Source: Pyxidicoccus xibeiensis
GTDB lineage: Bacteria > Myxococcota > Myxococcia > Myxococcales > Myxococcaceae
NCBI RefSeq assembly: GCF_024198175.1
Contig: NZ_JAJVKV010000003.1
Coordinates: 806,001 to 870,000 of the forward strand
DNA: 64,000 nt
Direction of reading: 5' to 3'
The translations under genes were made by a program, and so were the position numbers. Shown piece by piece: positions 36,445 to 45,816 of this stretch (the stretch's first letter is position 1; every line of letters begins with the position of its first letter). The notes beneath the pieces were generated by a model. That model ran no database searches. It was not told where the DNA came from and saw only the letters and a program-made list of their open reading frames with translations.

Positions 36445-37446
36445 TCAGGGGCGCTGACCCACGGGGCGGCGCCCCTGATGCGTTGCGGGCTCCAGCGCAG
36501 TGCGGCCCCGGGCAACGGGAGGCCCCTCCACCAGCGGGGCCTCGTCGTCAGCGCCCAGCGCGTCCAGCGGGTCCATCGCCTGGCCGTCACGCCAGAGCTC
36601 GAAGTGCAGGTGGACGCCCGTGGCCAGCCCCGTCTCGCCGGCCAGGCCCACCGCGTTGCCGCGCTCCAGGATTTCGCCCGGCTCCACCAGCACCCGCGAC
36701 AGGTGGCTGTAGCGGGTCACCCAGCGGCCCGCGTGCTGCACCTCCACCTGGTTGCCGTGGTCCCCGTTCCACCCCGCGCGCAGCACCACGCCCTTCTCGG
36801 CGGTGTAGATGACCTGGCCCTGGCGCGCGGCCAGGTCCACGCCCAGGTGCCGGCGGTGCTGGCCCGTCACCGGGTGCCAGCGGTGTCCGAAGAGGCTGGT
36901 GATGGAGACCGGCTCCAGCGGCCAGGCGAGGCGCGGGAGGCCGTCCGTCTGCGCCGGGTGCTCCAGGCGGCGCAGCTCCGCCATGCGCACGGCCAGCCGC
37001 CCCACGCGCAGCACCACCGCCTCCGCCAGCGCCCCGGGCATGTCGCCGTAGGTGCGGCCGTCCAGCTCCAGCTCGGCCTCCAGCACGCTCCGGGCCCGCA
37101 CCACGTCATGCGAGTCCGTGCGCGACACCGGCCGCGACAGGAAGCCGTCCAGCGCGTGGTTCATCGCCTCCCAGTTCTCCGCCTGTGACGCCGGCATCGC
37201 CCCACCCCGCTCCACCTGCTGGCGGTAGGCGCGGGCCCGCTCGGCGAAGGACGCGAGCGCCGCCTGGAGCTCCTGGGAGGACTGGGGCACGGCCCGGCCC
37301 GCGCCGGCCAATGGAGCGGGAGGCGCCGTGGGCTCCGGAGGATGGGAGCGTGAGGAGCCATAGAGCTCCTCGAAGCTCATTTTCTCCGCGCGGGGGGTAG
37401 CGCAGGCGCAGGCAGTGGTGAGGGCGAGGAGACCGAGGCGGCGCAC
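36445..37446 (-). CDS. M23 (LytM-type) peptidase lipoprotein
   Basis: The 333-residue exported protein has a lipobox-like start (LALTTACAC, acylated Cys near residue 13-15). A helical region follows to about 150, then a C-terminal M23 domain. The zinc ligands and catalytic His are intact: RHLGVDLAA (His and Asp) and GVHLHFELW (HxH). It therefore should be an active peptidoglycan endopeptidase, unlike degenerate EnvC/NlpD activators. It probably acts in the periplasm on cell-wall cross-links. Confidence 0.9.
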   Translation of the reverse strand: MRRLGLLALTTACACATPRAEKMSFEELYGSSRSHPPEPTAPPAPLAGAGRAVPQSSQELQAALASFAERARAYRQQVERGGAMPASQAENWEAMNHALDGFLSRPVSRTDSHDVVRARSVLEAELELDGRTYGDMPGALAEAVVLRVGRLAVRMAELRRLEHPAQTDGLPRLAWPLEPVSITSLFGHRWHPVTGQHRRHLGVDLAARQGQVIYTAEKGVVLRAGWNGDHGNQVEVQHAGRWVTRYSHLSRVLVEPGEILERGNAVGLAGETGLATGVHLHFELWRDGQAMDPLDALGADDEAPLVEGPPVARGRTALEPATHQGRRPVGQRP

Positions 37447-37567
37447 GACGCCGCGAGCCTACCACGCCCGGGCTGGAGCGCTCCTCACGCGCCGGGAGTG
37501 AGGCCAGGGGTGTCCGAGCGTCCGCGTTCCACCCCTGCCCATGTAGGAGAGCGGGCCCGGTGGTCGC

Positions 37568-38593
37568 TCAGGCCACGACGCGGCGGATGCGGGCGACGGC
37601 CTCGTCGATGTCCGCGGCGGACAGGTCCAGGTGGGTCACCAGCCGCAACGTGCGCGGGCCGCCCGCGGGGTTGGTCAGGATGCCGTGCTTCGCCAGCTCC
37701 GCCACCATCTCCAGCGCGGGCCGGGAGAACTCGGCGAAGACCATGTTGGTCTCCACCTGCGCCGCGTCCACCTTCACGCCCGGCACCTCCGCCAGCCCCG
37801 CCGCCAGCTTGCGCGCATTCGCATGGTCCTCGGCGAGCCGGGCCACGTGGTGCTCCAGCGCGTACAGCGCCGCCGCCGCGAGGATGCCCGCCTGCCGCAT
37901 GCCACCGCCCAGCCGCTTGCGCAGCCGCCGCGCCTCGCGGATGAGGTCCGCGCGGCCCGCCAGCACCGAGCCCACCGGCGCCCCCAGCCCCTTGGAGAAG
38001 CACACCGACGTGGTGTCCGTCAGCTTCGACCACGAGGACGCCGGCACGCCCGCGGCCACCTCGGCGTTGAACAGGCGCGCCCCGTCCAGGTGCACGCCCA
38101 GCCCCGCCTTGCGCGCCACCTCCACCACCGCGCGGAAGCGCTCCACCGGCCAGATGGAGCCACCCCCGCGGTTGTGCGTGTTCTCCAGTGAGAGCAGGCG
38201 CGTGCGCGGGTAGTGGATGTTCTCCTGACGCACCGCCGCCTCCACCTGCTCCGGCGTCAGGAGCCCGCGCTCACCCGGCAGCGGCGCCGGCTGCACGCCC
38301 CACAGCGCCGGCACCGCGCCACCCTCGTACTGGATGATGTGGCTGCCCGCCTCGGTGAGGACCTCGTCACCCTGGCGGCAGTGCGCGCCGATGGCGATTT
38401 GATTGGCCTGCGTGCCCGACGGCGTGAAGACGGCCGCCTCCAGCCCGAGCCGCGCGGCGACCGCCGCCTCCAGGCGCAGCACGGTGGGGTCCTCGCCATA
38501 GACGTCGTCCGCGACCTCGGCCTCGGCGATGGCGCGGCGCATGGCGGGCGTGGGCTTCGTGACGGTATCGGAGCGGAAGTCGATGGGCTTCAT
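37568..38593 (-). CDS. ltaE: Low-specificity L-threonine aldolase
   Basis: The 341-residue PLP enzyme cleaves threonine or allo-threonine to glycine and acetaldehyde. It starts MKPIDFRSDTVTKPTPAMRRA, the classical N-terminus. The PLP-binding Lys lies in TSVCFSKGLGAPVGS, and LDGARLFNAEVA supplies the Asp that contacts the pyridine nitrogen. Length is normal. It is cytoplasmic and transcribed divergently from nth. Confidence 0.93.
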   Translation of the reverse strand: MKPIDFRSDTVTKPTPAMRRAIAEAEVADDVYGEDPTVLRLEAAVAARLGLEAAVFTPSGTQANQIAIGAHCRQGDEVLTEAGSHIIQYEGGAVPALWGVQPAPLPGERGLLTPEQVEAAVRQENIHYPRTRLLSLENTHNRGGGSIWPVERFRAVVEVARKAGLGVHLDGARLFNAEVAAGVPASSWSKLTDTTSVCFSKGLGAPVGSVLAGRADLIREARRLRKRLGGGMRQAGILAAAALYALEHHVARLAEDHANARKLAAGLAEVPGVKVDAAQVETNMVFAEFSRPALEMVAELAKHGILTNPAGGPRTLRLVTHLDLSAADIDEAVARIRRVVA

Positions 38594-38662
38594 GGGTCTC
38601 TCGAAAAGGGTTGGTCCCAGCCGGTGCTTGGGCTCGCGTCAGGGGTGACATACAACGGCCGC

Positions 38663-39415
38663 GTGCCTCGACGTGAGACGGTGGTGGAGAAGAAGCAGCG
38701 TGCACTGGCGGTGATGGACCGGCTGGAGGCCGACATGCCGGATGCCCGCATCGAGCTGGACTATCGCACTCCCCTGGAGCTGCTGGTCGCGGTCATCCTC
38801 TCCGCGCAGTGCACGGACAAGCGGGTGAACCTGGTGACCCCCGCCCTCTTCCAGCGCTTCCCCGACGCCCACACCTACGCCGGAGCAGAACCCACGGACG
38901 TGGAGCCGTTCATCCGCACCTGCGGCCTCTACCGCGCCAAGGCGAAGAACATCGTCGCCGCGGCGAAGGCGCTCGTCGAGGAGCACGCCGGGCAGGTCCC
39001 CCTCCAGCGCGCCTTGCTGGAGAAGCTCCCCGGCGTGGGCCGCAAGACGGCCGGCGTGGTGTGCATCCACCTGGGCGGCGATGCGGCCTTCCCCGTGGAC
39101 ACCCATGTGAAGCGGCTGGCGTACCGGCTCGGCTTCACCACCCAGGAGGACCCGGACAAGGTGGAGGCCGACATGCAGGCCGTGCTGCCGGCCGAGCGGT
39201 GGACGCTCGGCCACCAGCTCCTCGTGTGGCATGGGCGGCGGACGTGCTTCGCCCGCTCGCCCGCCTGCGAGCGGTGCGTGGTGGCGGAGCTGTGCCCGAA
39301 GAAGGGCGTGCGCGCCCCCGCTCGCGCGAAGGGCCCCGCGACGGCGCTCGCGGAGGCTTCCGGCGCGGCTACCGCGAAGCGGACGCGCCCAGCTCCCGCT
39401 CGCGCGAGGCCTTGA
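38663..39415 (+). CDS. nth: Endonuclease III
   Basis: This DNA glycosylase/AP lyase of about 250 residues removes oxidised pyrimidines. The helix-hairpin-helix and catalytic Lys are in LPGVGRKTAGVV, the catalytic Asp is in FPVDTHVKRLAYRLG, and the 4Fe-4S cluster motif is C-x6-C-x2-C-x5-C (CFARSPACERC to ELC). The start is uncertain. GTG 38663 (VPRRETVVEKKQ) restores the expected N-terminal helix, while ATG 38714 would truncate it. The C-terminus carries an extra Ala/Arg-rich tail of about 35 residues that overlaps def by 47 bases. Confidence 0.9.
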   Translation: MPRRETVVEKKQRALAVMDRLEADMPDARIELDYRTPLELLVAVILSAQCTDKRVNLVTPALFQRFPDAHTYAGAEPTDVEPFIRTCGLYRAKAKNIVAAAKALVEEHAGQVPLQRALLEKLPGVGRKTAGVVCIHLGGDAAFPVDTHVKRLAYRLGFTTQEDPDKVEADMQAVLPAERWTLGHQLLVWHGRRTCFARSPACERCVVAELCPKKGVRAPARAKGPATALAEASGAATAKRTRPAPARARP

Positions 39416-39902
39416 AGCGCTTCATCCGGCCGCGGATGAGCTCCCGCTTCAGCGTGGAGACGTGGTCCACGAAGACGGTGCCGTTGAGGTGGTCCGTCTC
39501 GTGCTGCACGGCGATGGCGAGCAGCCCGTCGCAGCGCATCGTCTGCTCCTGGCCGTCCACGTCGAGGAACTTCACGGTGACGATGGCGGCGCGGTCGATG
39601 TCCTCGGACTCGCCGGGGATGGACAGGCAGCCCTCCGTGTAGCTCGTCTCGCCCTCCATGCCGATGATCTCCGGGTTGATCATCGCGATGGGCTTGGAGT
39701 CGGGCTGGCTGGGCGTGGTGTCCAGGACGATGACCCGCTGGAGGACTCCCACCTGCGGGCCGGCCAGGCCGACGCCCTCGGCGGAGTACATCGTCTCGAA
39801 CATGTCCTTCACCAGCGTGCGGAGGGTGTCGTCCACCTTCGCCACGGGTCTGGCCTTCTGCTTGAGGATGGGGTCGGGCCAGATGAGGATCTCACGAACC
39901 AT
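39369..39902 (-). CDS. def: Peptide deformylase
   Basis: The 177-residue metalloenzyme removes the formyl group from new N-terminal Met. All three motifs are present: GVGLAGPQVG (43-52), EGCLS (Cys92 metal ligand) and QHETDH (His134, Glu135, His138). In motif 1 the usual Ala is Gly, a mild variation. The start at ATG 39902 (MVREILIWPDPILKQKA) is the typical N-terminus. Its 3' end overlaps the convergent nth gene by 47 bases. Confidence 0.95.
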   Translation of the reverse strand: MVREILIWPDPILKQKARPVAKVDDTLRTLVKDMFETMYSAEGVGLAGPQVGVLQRVIVLDTTPSQPDSKPIAMINPEIIGMEGETSYTEGCLSIPGESEDIDRAAIVTVKFLDVDGQEQTMRCDGLLAIAVQHETDHLNGTVFVDHVSTLKRELIRGRMKRFKASRERELGASASR

Positions 39903-39952
39903 GGGGCCGTCATAATCCCACCGGGACGGCCCGGGCAACCGCCAACCCGGCC

Positions 39953-42900
39953 TCAGTCGAGCAGGCTACGGGCGTACTCGGCCCGCAGGCGGTCATCCCC
40001 CAGCGCCTGGGCCGCCTCGGAGAGCACGCTGCGAATCTGCTGGGCCCGGTGCTGGAGGGCCGGGTCGGGATGCCCGGCGAAGCGCAGCGGGTGGAACTCG
40101 GCGGCCAGCAGCTCGTACGCGCGCTTGACCTCCTCACCGCCCGCCGAGCGGGACAGCCCCAGCACGGTGAAGTAGTCGGCGTCCTGGATTTCCTCGAACT
40201 TCGCCTCCAGTCGGCGCACGTCGAGCTCCGGCGGCAGCTCGCCGGTGTCCTCGTTGCTGGCGGCCTGGAGGGTGATGAGGCCCAGCGTCCGCGCCACCGC
40301 GAGCGCCTTCAGGGCGGAGTCCTGGGGCAGGCCCGCGCCCAGGAGCAGGGCCTCCAGCGTGTGCTCTCCGTCCACCTGGGAGAGGAGCTGCAGGTCCCTG
40401 GGAGCCAGCCCGAAGTCGTCGGGGGCCAGGTGCAGGTCCCCGCGGGTGACGCGCGCGCGCAGGCTGCCGGCGGCCTCCAGCAGGGACTCGGAGGTGAGCG
40501 TGTTGCGCAGGGCCTCGGCCAGCAGGTGCAGCGGCGGGCGCGTGGCGGCGGCGAGCGCCACCTCGTGCGGCGCCGGCTCCGGCACCAGCCGGTAGAGCGT
40601 GGAGGGCTCGGCGAGCGCGTCGAGGAAGACCTGCTCGGTGTAGCGCTGCACCAGCGGCACGGCCTCGGACTCGCGCAGGTAGCCGCGACCGCGCAGCGCG
40701 TCCAGCAGCGCGGCGGTGGTGGCGCTTCGCACCAGGCGCAGCTCGCTCTCCTGCCGCGCGTCGATGAGGCCATCCGCGCGGGCCCGGTCGACGAGCGACT
40801 CTCCCGGCGCGGAGGAGACCGCGCCCACCAGCGCGCCGTCGCGCAGCCAGAGGACGCGCAGGGCGTTGATGACCTTCAGCTCCAGGCGCATCTCCATGCG
40901 CGCCTCGCAGAGCCGGAGCACCAGCTTCGCCAGGCCATCCTGGGTGACGCTGCCGCTGCGGGACACGGCCAGCTCCGGCCGCCCTGGCGGCGTCTCCAGT
41001 GGGAGGAGCGCGGCCCGGGCCTGCGCGGCGGCCTCTTCGGCCTCGCGGCGCCCCTTCTCCTCGAGCTCCACGCGCTCGCGCTCGGACCTCGCCCGCTCCT
41101 CGGCGGACTCCACCTCGAGCTGGGCCTTCTCCGCGCGCAGGGCCTCCAGCGCCTTCTCGACGGCTTCTCGCGCTTCGCGCTCGCGCGCCAGCTCGTCACG
41201 CACCTGCTGGGCCTGCGCCTGGACGTCGGCGAGCCGGGACTCGAGGGCGCTCCGGGCCTGGGCTGCTTCCTCGACGCGTGCCTCCGCGGTCGTCCGCTGG
41301 TGGGTCTCTGCCTCCAGGCGGACCTCCAGCGCGGTGCGGTGACGGCCCTCGGTCTTCGCGCGGGCCGCGGCTTCGGTTTCTGCCTGCGCGGACTGGCGTG
41401 CACGGGCTTCGGCTTCAGCGCGGGCCTTCGCCTCGGACTCCGCGCGGGCCTCGGCCTCGGCACGGAGCTTCGTTTCGGCTTCGGCTCGGGCGTCGGCTTC
41501 GGCGCGCTGCTTCGCTTCGGCTTCGGCCTTCGCGTCCGCTTCGGCACGGAGCTTCGCTTCGGCTTCGGCCCGGGCGTCGGCTTCGGTGCTGGACGTGGCG
41601 CCTGCCTCGGCGCGGGCGTCGGCTTCGGCGCGCTGCTTCGCCTCGGCTTCGACTCGGGCCTCGGCTTCGGCACGGAGCTTCATTTCGGCTCCGGCGCGCG
41701 CTTCGGCTTCGGCACGGAGCTTCGTCTCGGCTTCGGCCTTTGCCTCTGCTTCGGCGCGCAGCCGGGCTTCAGCCTCGGCTCTCGCTTCGGCTTCGGCGCG
41801 CTGCTTCGCCTCGGCGTCGGCGCGGACATCAGCGTCGAAGCGCTTCTCGGCTTCGGCCTCGGCCCGGACTTCCGCCTCGGAACGGTGCTTCGCTTCCGCT
41901 TCCGCGCGCGCTGCTGCCTCGGCACGGTGCTTCGCTTCCGCTTCCGCGCGCGCTGCTGCCTCGGCACGGTGCTTCGCTTCAGCCGCGGCGAGGGCTTCCG
42001 CCTCGATGCGCCGTTTCTCTTCAGCGTCCGCGCGGGCTTCTGCGTCGATGCGCAGCTTCTCTTCAGCCTCGGCGCGGGCTTCCGCCTCGATGCGCAGCTT
42101 CTCTGCGGCTTCGGCGCGGGCTTCCGCTTCGATGCGCAGCTTCGCTTCGGCCTCGGCACGCGCCTCCGCCTCGTGGCGCTGCTTTGCTTCGGCTTCGCCT
42201 CGCGCTTCCGCTTCCGCACGGCGGCGGGCTTCCGCCTCCGCGCGCGCCTCCGCCTCCGCACGGGCCCTGGCCTCGGACTCCGCGCGCTCTTCGGCTTCGG
42301 CCTGCGCCTGGGCCGCCAGCTCCGCGCGGGCTTCCGCCTCCGCGCGGGCCCTGGCCTCCGAGGACGCACGGGCTTCCGCCGCGAGCTTTGCCTCCGCCTC
42401 CGCCTCTGCGCGCTCCTCCGCCGCCTCCCGGGCGCGAATCTCCGCGTCGGCGCGGTCCTCCGCCGCCGACGTCGCCGTCTCCGCCGCCTCGGCGCGCGCA
42501 TCCGCGTCCCGGCGCGCCTTCGCTTCCGTCTCGGCACGACCCTCGGACTCGACGCGGCCGGCGGCCTCGGATTCGAGCCGGGCCTCGACCTCCTTCAGCG
42601 CCTGCATGGCCGCGGCCGCACGGGTCTCCGCCGTGGTGCGGGCCTTCACTTCCTCCCTCAGCCGCGCCTCGAGCTTCTCGGCGCGCACCTGCGTCTCGCT
42701 GCGCGCCAGCGCCTCCGCATCGGAGCGCACCTGGGCTTCGTCCCTGGCGAGGGTGGCGTCCCGCGCGCGAATCTCCGCCTGCATCCGGATGCCCAGCTCC
42801 GCCTCGGCTCGCGCCTCCGCGTCGATGGCTCGCGTCTCCGCCTCCGCGCGCGCCTCTGCTTCCTCCTGCGCACGGGTCTCCGCCTCGGCCCTGAGCCGGG

Positions 42901-45811
42901 TCAATTCCTCGACCTCGGCCTTCAGCGCCTCGAGCTGGGCTCGCAGGTCGGTGAAGTCCTGCTCCCGCTCCTCGATGCGTCCCAGCGCCGCCCTCGCGGC
43001 CGCATCCACCGTGGCTCGAGCACGGGCCTCGGTGCCGGCACGGGACTCCGCCTCTTCGAGCCGCTCCTGCAGCGAGGCCACCTGCTCCCGGAGCCGCGTC
43101 ACCTCTCCCGCGCGCTGGGGCTCCAGCTCGGCATCCCGCTGGTGGACGACCTCCAGCTCCGCCTCGGCCTCGCGGCGGCGGCGCTCCTCGCGCTGGTGGG
43201 CAGCCGCGAGCTCCGCTTCCTTCGCTCGGGCTTCCTCGGCCTGCTGCTCGGCCTCCGCGCGCAGCGTCGCCTCTCGCGAGTGCTCCTCTTCCAGCGCGGC
43301 GACGCGGTCCTGCAGCCCCTGGAGCTGGCGCTCCACTTGGAGCCGCAGCTCCTGCTCCCGGGAGCGCTCCTCCTTCAGCGACTCTTCCCTCAGCCGGGCC
43401 GCTTCGGCCAGCTCCTCGGCCACGAGGCGGAGTGAGGCCTCCTGCTCGCGGGCGGCCTCCGCTTCGACTCGCAGCGTGGCCTCCCGGTCGAGGATGCCCC
43501 GCAGCGACTCACCGAGCTGACGTGCCTCCTCGGCCTGCTTCTCGACCTCGCGGCGAAGCGCGGCTTCCTGCTCCAGCTCGGCGCGGACGATGCGGACCCG
43601 CTCGTGGGCCTCCTCGAGCTGCCGCTCTGCCTCTTCCTGCTGCGCCTGCCACTGGGCCAGCAGTGCAGGAGTCGCCGAGCCACCCACGAAGGTGGCGGCC
43701 CCACTGCCCGAGGTCATGGGCGGAGCAGCTGATGCCTCGTCCAGCGGGGCTGCTGTGGCGGGCTCGTGCTCGGAGGTGGCGGCCGGCTCCGTGTCGAACC
43801 AGTCCGCGCCCGTACTCGTGCTCGACACCACGGTGTTGGCCGCGGCCGGAGCGAGCGCGTCGTCACCTGAGCTCGGGCTCGCTGCGAGGTCCGGCGAGTC
43901 CTCACCCGTGCTCGAAGTCGCCTCCGGGTCGAATGTCTCCTCCTCCGTGCTCGTGGACGGGGCAGTGTCCCCATCGCTCGCAAGCCCCGCCGCGGCCTCC
44001 TCCGCCTCACGGGCGCGTACCGCGGCTTGCAGCTCCGCCTCCAGCACGTCCCAGTGCGACGGCACGCTCTCGGTCTCGGCGTCGGCTCCCTCGGAGTCGG
44101 AATCGGCTTGCCCCGACTCGTCTCTGGCTTCGAGCGCCGAGGTGGCGGAAGCGTCAGTCGCAGCCGTCGAGGCACCGTCACCGTTGGCGGCATTCCAATC
44201 CGAGGAGGCCGCTTCACCAGGCACATCGCCCGTGCCATTCCCGTCAGCCGAGGCGGCTTCACCCGAAGCCCCCGCCTCGAAGTACGCATCGCCCGAGTCA
44301 GCCGCTGCGGCGCCGTCCGACGCTTCCGCCGGAGTACCGCCCTCGGCGTAGTCATCACCCGCGGCGTTCCACCCGGCCGTTGCGGCTCCGTCCGACGCTT
44401 CCGCCGAAGCTCCACTTCCCGAGGCGTCCCAGCCGCCCGACGTGCTCCCGGCCGCTGGGGCCGGGTCGCCCACGGTGCTCCAGTCCATGTCGCCGGCCTC
44501 GGATGGAACACCCGACGCGGACACGGCCTCAGCCAGGTCGGCTTCCGTCCCCCACTCCGAGCCCGCCGTGGGGGAGGACGCGTCCGGCGTCCAGCCCGCT
44601 TCCGGCGCGGCTCCGGCGAAGCTCACCGCCATCCGCGCGGTGTTCTCCATCTCCGGGTCCGGGGGCAGTTCCATCCAGGACGGCGTCTCCGCCGCGGCGA
44701 AGGGCGCCTCTGACTGCGACGGGGCCAGTCCCGGCTCCACGGGCGTGTCGACGTCGAAGAACCCCTCGTCCCCCAGCCGGGGCGCGGGAGTCACGGCTCG
44801 TGGCACGGGCTGCGCGACGGGCTCCTCCGTCCACGCGAGCCTCCCCACCGGCAGGGAGACTGCGGCCGCCAGCTCCGCCTGCTCGCGCGCCAGGGCCTCT
44901 TCGATTTCGAGCTGCGCCAGCCGCTCGGCCTCCGCGCGCACCTCCGCGTCCACATCGCCGCCGGCATGAGGCGGCTCCGCGACTGCCTCATCGCCCCGCG
45001 CGCCATCCACATCGCCGCCGGCAGCAGCCGGCTCCGAGACCGCCTCATCGCGCCGCGCGTCATCCACGGCCGCGGCCCAATCGTCACCGGGAGCCGCTGG
45101 CGTCCCGTCATCCCAGCCGTCCCCGGAGGAGAGCGCCGAGTCGATGGAGGCCATCGCCGCCGCCTCGACCTCCTGGTGCGCCCGCTCCATCGCGGTGTTC
45201 ATGTCCAGCGTCGTCTGCCGCTCGCGCTGCTGATCCTCCTCGTGCGCGGTGCGCTCCTCGCGCGTCATCGCCGCCAGCTCCCAGTCCGTCTGGTGCAGCG
45301 GGGCCAGGTCGCCGAAGAGCGCATTCGCCAGCGTGGGGTCTCCGCCCACGGGGTGCGGAGCGGTGGCGTGCCAGGCCTCGGCCTCGCCCCCCACCGGGGC
45401 TCCGGTGTCGGGGCCGGCCGCGGGCAGGGTGCGGTTCTCCACCACGTGCCACGCGTCCGCCTCCGCGCGGATGAGCGAGTCCACCAGCGCGACGAAGCTC
45501 GTCCCATCCAGGGGCAGCGGCGCCACCGGTGCGCTGAAGCCCTCAATCGCCTCGCCCAGCAGCAGCACGCGCGCCGTCTTGCCATCCGGGTGCTGGAGCA
45601 ACTCCTCCAGCACGAGCCGGCCACGGCCTCCCTCCACGCCCGGCGCGAGCACGATGAGCGCGGGCAGGTGGTGCCCGAAGCCGATGAGGGCATCCGCCGC
45701 GGAGGTCGCGAGGATGACCTCATGCCCCGCTCGCGAGAGCAGGCGACGCACGGCGGCGATGGTGGCGATGTCGTCGTGGACGAGGAGGACGGGTGCGCCC
45801 ATGGGGGGCAC
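39953..45811 (-). CDS. Giant pseudo-receiver/coiled-coil/DUF4388/J-like protein
   Basis: This 1952-residue protein starts at GTG 45811, five bases after the priA stop. ATG 45802 is an alternative. Its regions are: 1-120, receiver-like ([18 protein letters not shown]) but with Ala where the phospho-Asp should be ([11 protein letters not shown]); 120-715, acidic Ser/Ala/Asp/Glu low complexity; 717-1607, a near-continuous helix rich in Ala, Glu and Arg, including about 22 copies of a 14-residue unit; 1610-1870, a DUF4388/PATAN-like region ([17 protein letters not shown]); 1879-1952, a J-domain-like end ([21 protein letters not shown]) in which HPD is HPL. The layout recalls M. xanthus AglZ and FrzS (pseudo-receiver plus coiled coil), which act in polarity and motility. 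No sequence orthology is claimed. Confidence 0.85.
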   Translation of the reverse strand: MPPMGAPVLLVHDDIATIAAVRRLLSRAGHEVILATSAADALIGFGHHLPALIVLAPGVEGGRGRLVLEELLQHPDGKTARVLLLGEAIEGFSAPVAPLPLDGTSFVALVDSLIRAEADAWHVVENRTLPAAGPDTGAPVGGEAEAWHATAPHPVGGDPTLANALFGDLAPLHQTDWELAAMTREERTAHEEDQQRERQTTLDMNTAMERAHQEVEAAAMASIDSALSSGDGWDDGTPAAPGDDWAAAVDDARRDEAVSEPAAAGGDVDGARGDEAVAEPPHAGGDVDAEVRAEAERLAQLEIEEALAREQAELAAAVSLPVGRLAWTEEPVAQPVPRAVTPAPRLGDEGFFDVDTPVEPGLAPSQSEAPFAAAETPSWMELPPDPEMENTARMAVSFAGAAPEAGWTPDASSPTAGSEWGTEADLAEAVSASGVPSEAGDMDWSTVGDPAPAAGSTSGGWDASGSGASAEASDGAATAGWNAAGDDYAEGGTPAEASDGAAAADSGDAYFEAGASGEAASADGNGTGDVPGEAASSDWNAANGDGASTAATDASATSALEARDESGQADSDSEGADAETESVPSHWDVLEAELQAAVRAREAEEAAAGLASDGDTAPSTSTEEETFDPEATSSTGEDSPDLAASPSSGDDALAPAAANTVVSSTSTGADWFDTEPAATSEHEPATAAPLDEASAAPPMTSGSGAATFVGGSATPALLAQWQAQQEEAERQLEEAHERVRIVRAELEQEAALRREVEKQAEEARQLGESLRGILDREATLRVEAEAAREQEASLRLVAEELAEAARLREESLKEERSREQELRLQVERQLQGLQDRVAALEEEHSREATLRAEAEQQAEEARAKEAELAAAHQREERRRREAEAELEVVHQRDAELEPQRAGEVTRLREQVASLQERLEEAESRAGTEARARATVDAAARAALGRIEEREQDFTDLRAQLEALKAEVEELTRLRAEAETRAQEEAEARAEAETRAIDAEARAEAELGIRMQAEIRARDATLARDEAQVRSDAEALARSETQVRAEKLEARLREEVKARTTAETRAAAAMQALKEVEARLESEAAGRVESEGRAETEAKARRDADARAEAAETATSAAEDRADAEIRAREAAEERAEAEAEAKLAAEARASSEARARAEAEARAELAAQAQAEAEERAESEARARAEAEARAEAEARRRAEAEARGEAEAKQRHEAEARAEAEAKLRIEAEARAEAAEKLRIEAEARAEAEEKLRIDAEARADAEEKRRIEAEALAAAEAKHRAEAAARAEAEAKHRAEAAARAEAEAKHRSEAEVRAEAEAEKRFDADVRADAEAKQRAEAEARAEAEARLRAEAEAKAEAETKLRAEAEARAGAEMKLRAEAEARVEAEAKQRAEADARAEAGATSSTEADARAEAEAKLRAEADAKAEAEAKQRAEADARAEAETKLRAEAEARAESEAKARAEAEARARQSAQAETEAAARAKTEGRHRTALEVRLEAETHQRTTAEARVEEAAQARSALESRLADVQAQAQQVRDELAREREAREAVEKALEALRAEKAQLEVESAEERARSERERVELEEKGRREAEEAAAQARAALLPLETPPGRPELAVSRSGSVTQDGLAKLVLRLCEARMEMRLELKVINALRVLWLRDGALVGAVSSAPGESLVDRARADGLIDARQESELRLVRSATTAALLDALRGRGYLRESEAVPLVQRYTEQVFLDALAEPSTLYRLVPEPAPHEVALAAATRPPLHLLAEALRNTLTSESLLEAAGSLRARVTRGDLHLAPDDFGLAPRDLQLLSQVDGEHTLEALLLGAGLPQDSALKALAVARTLGLITLQAASNEDTGELPPELDVRRLEAKFEEIQDADYFTVLGLSRSAGGEEVKRAYELLAAEFHPLRFAGHPDPALQHRAQQIRSVLSEAAQALGDDRLRAEYARSLLD
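41390..42300 (-). repeat. 14-residue helical repeats within the giant gene
   Basis: The gene repeats a 42-base unit about 22 times, encoding variants of [14 protein letters not shown]. The regular codon pattern creates long open frames on the opposite strand that are not genes. The unit fits a long single helix or coiled coil, and the array is a likely site of copy-number change between strains. Confidence 0.85.
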
Positions 45812-45816
45812 CGAGT

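Noticed and set aside
41390..42300. Possible CRISPR-like or satellite array
   Set aside because: The 42-base periodicity is in frame, has no unique spacers and encodes a helical peptide repeat.
40049..43520. Very long open frames on the plus strand opposite the giant coiled-coil gene
   Set aside because: They are a by-product of the regular Ala/Glu/Arg codon pattern on the minus strand. Their translations are low-complexity Arg/Leu/Gly or Ala/Ser runs with no domain.
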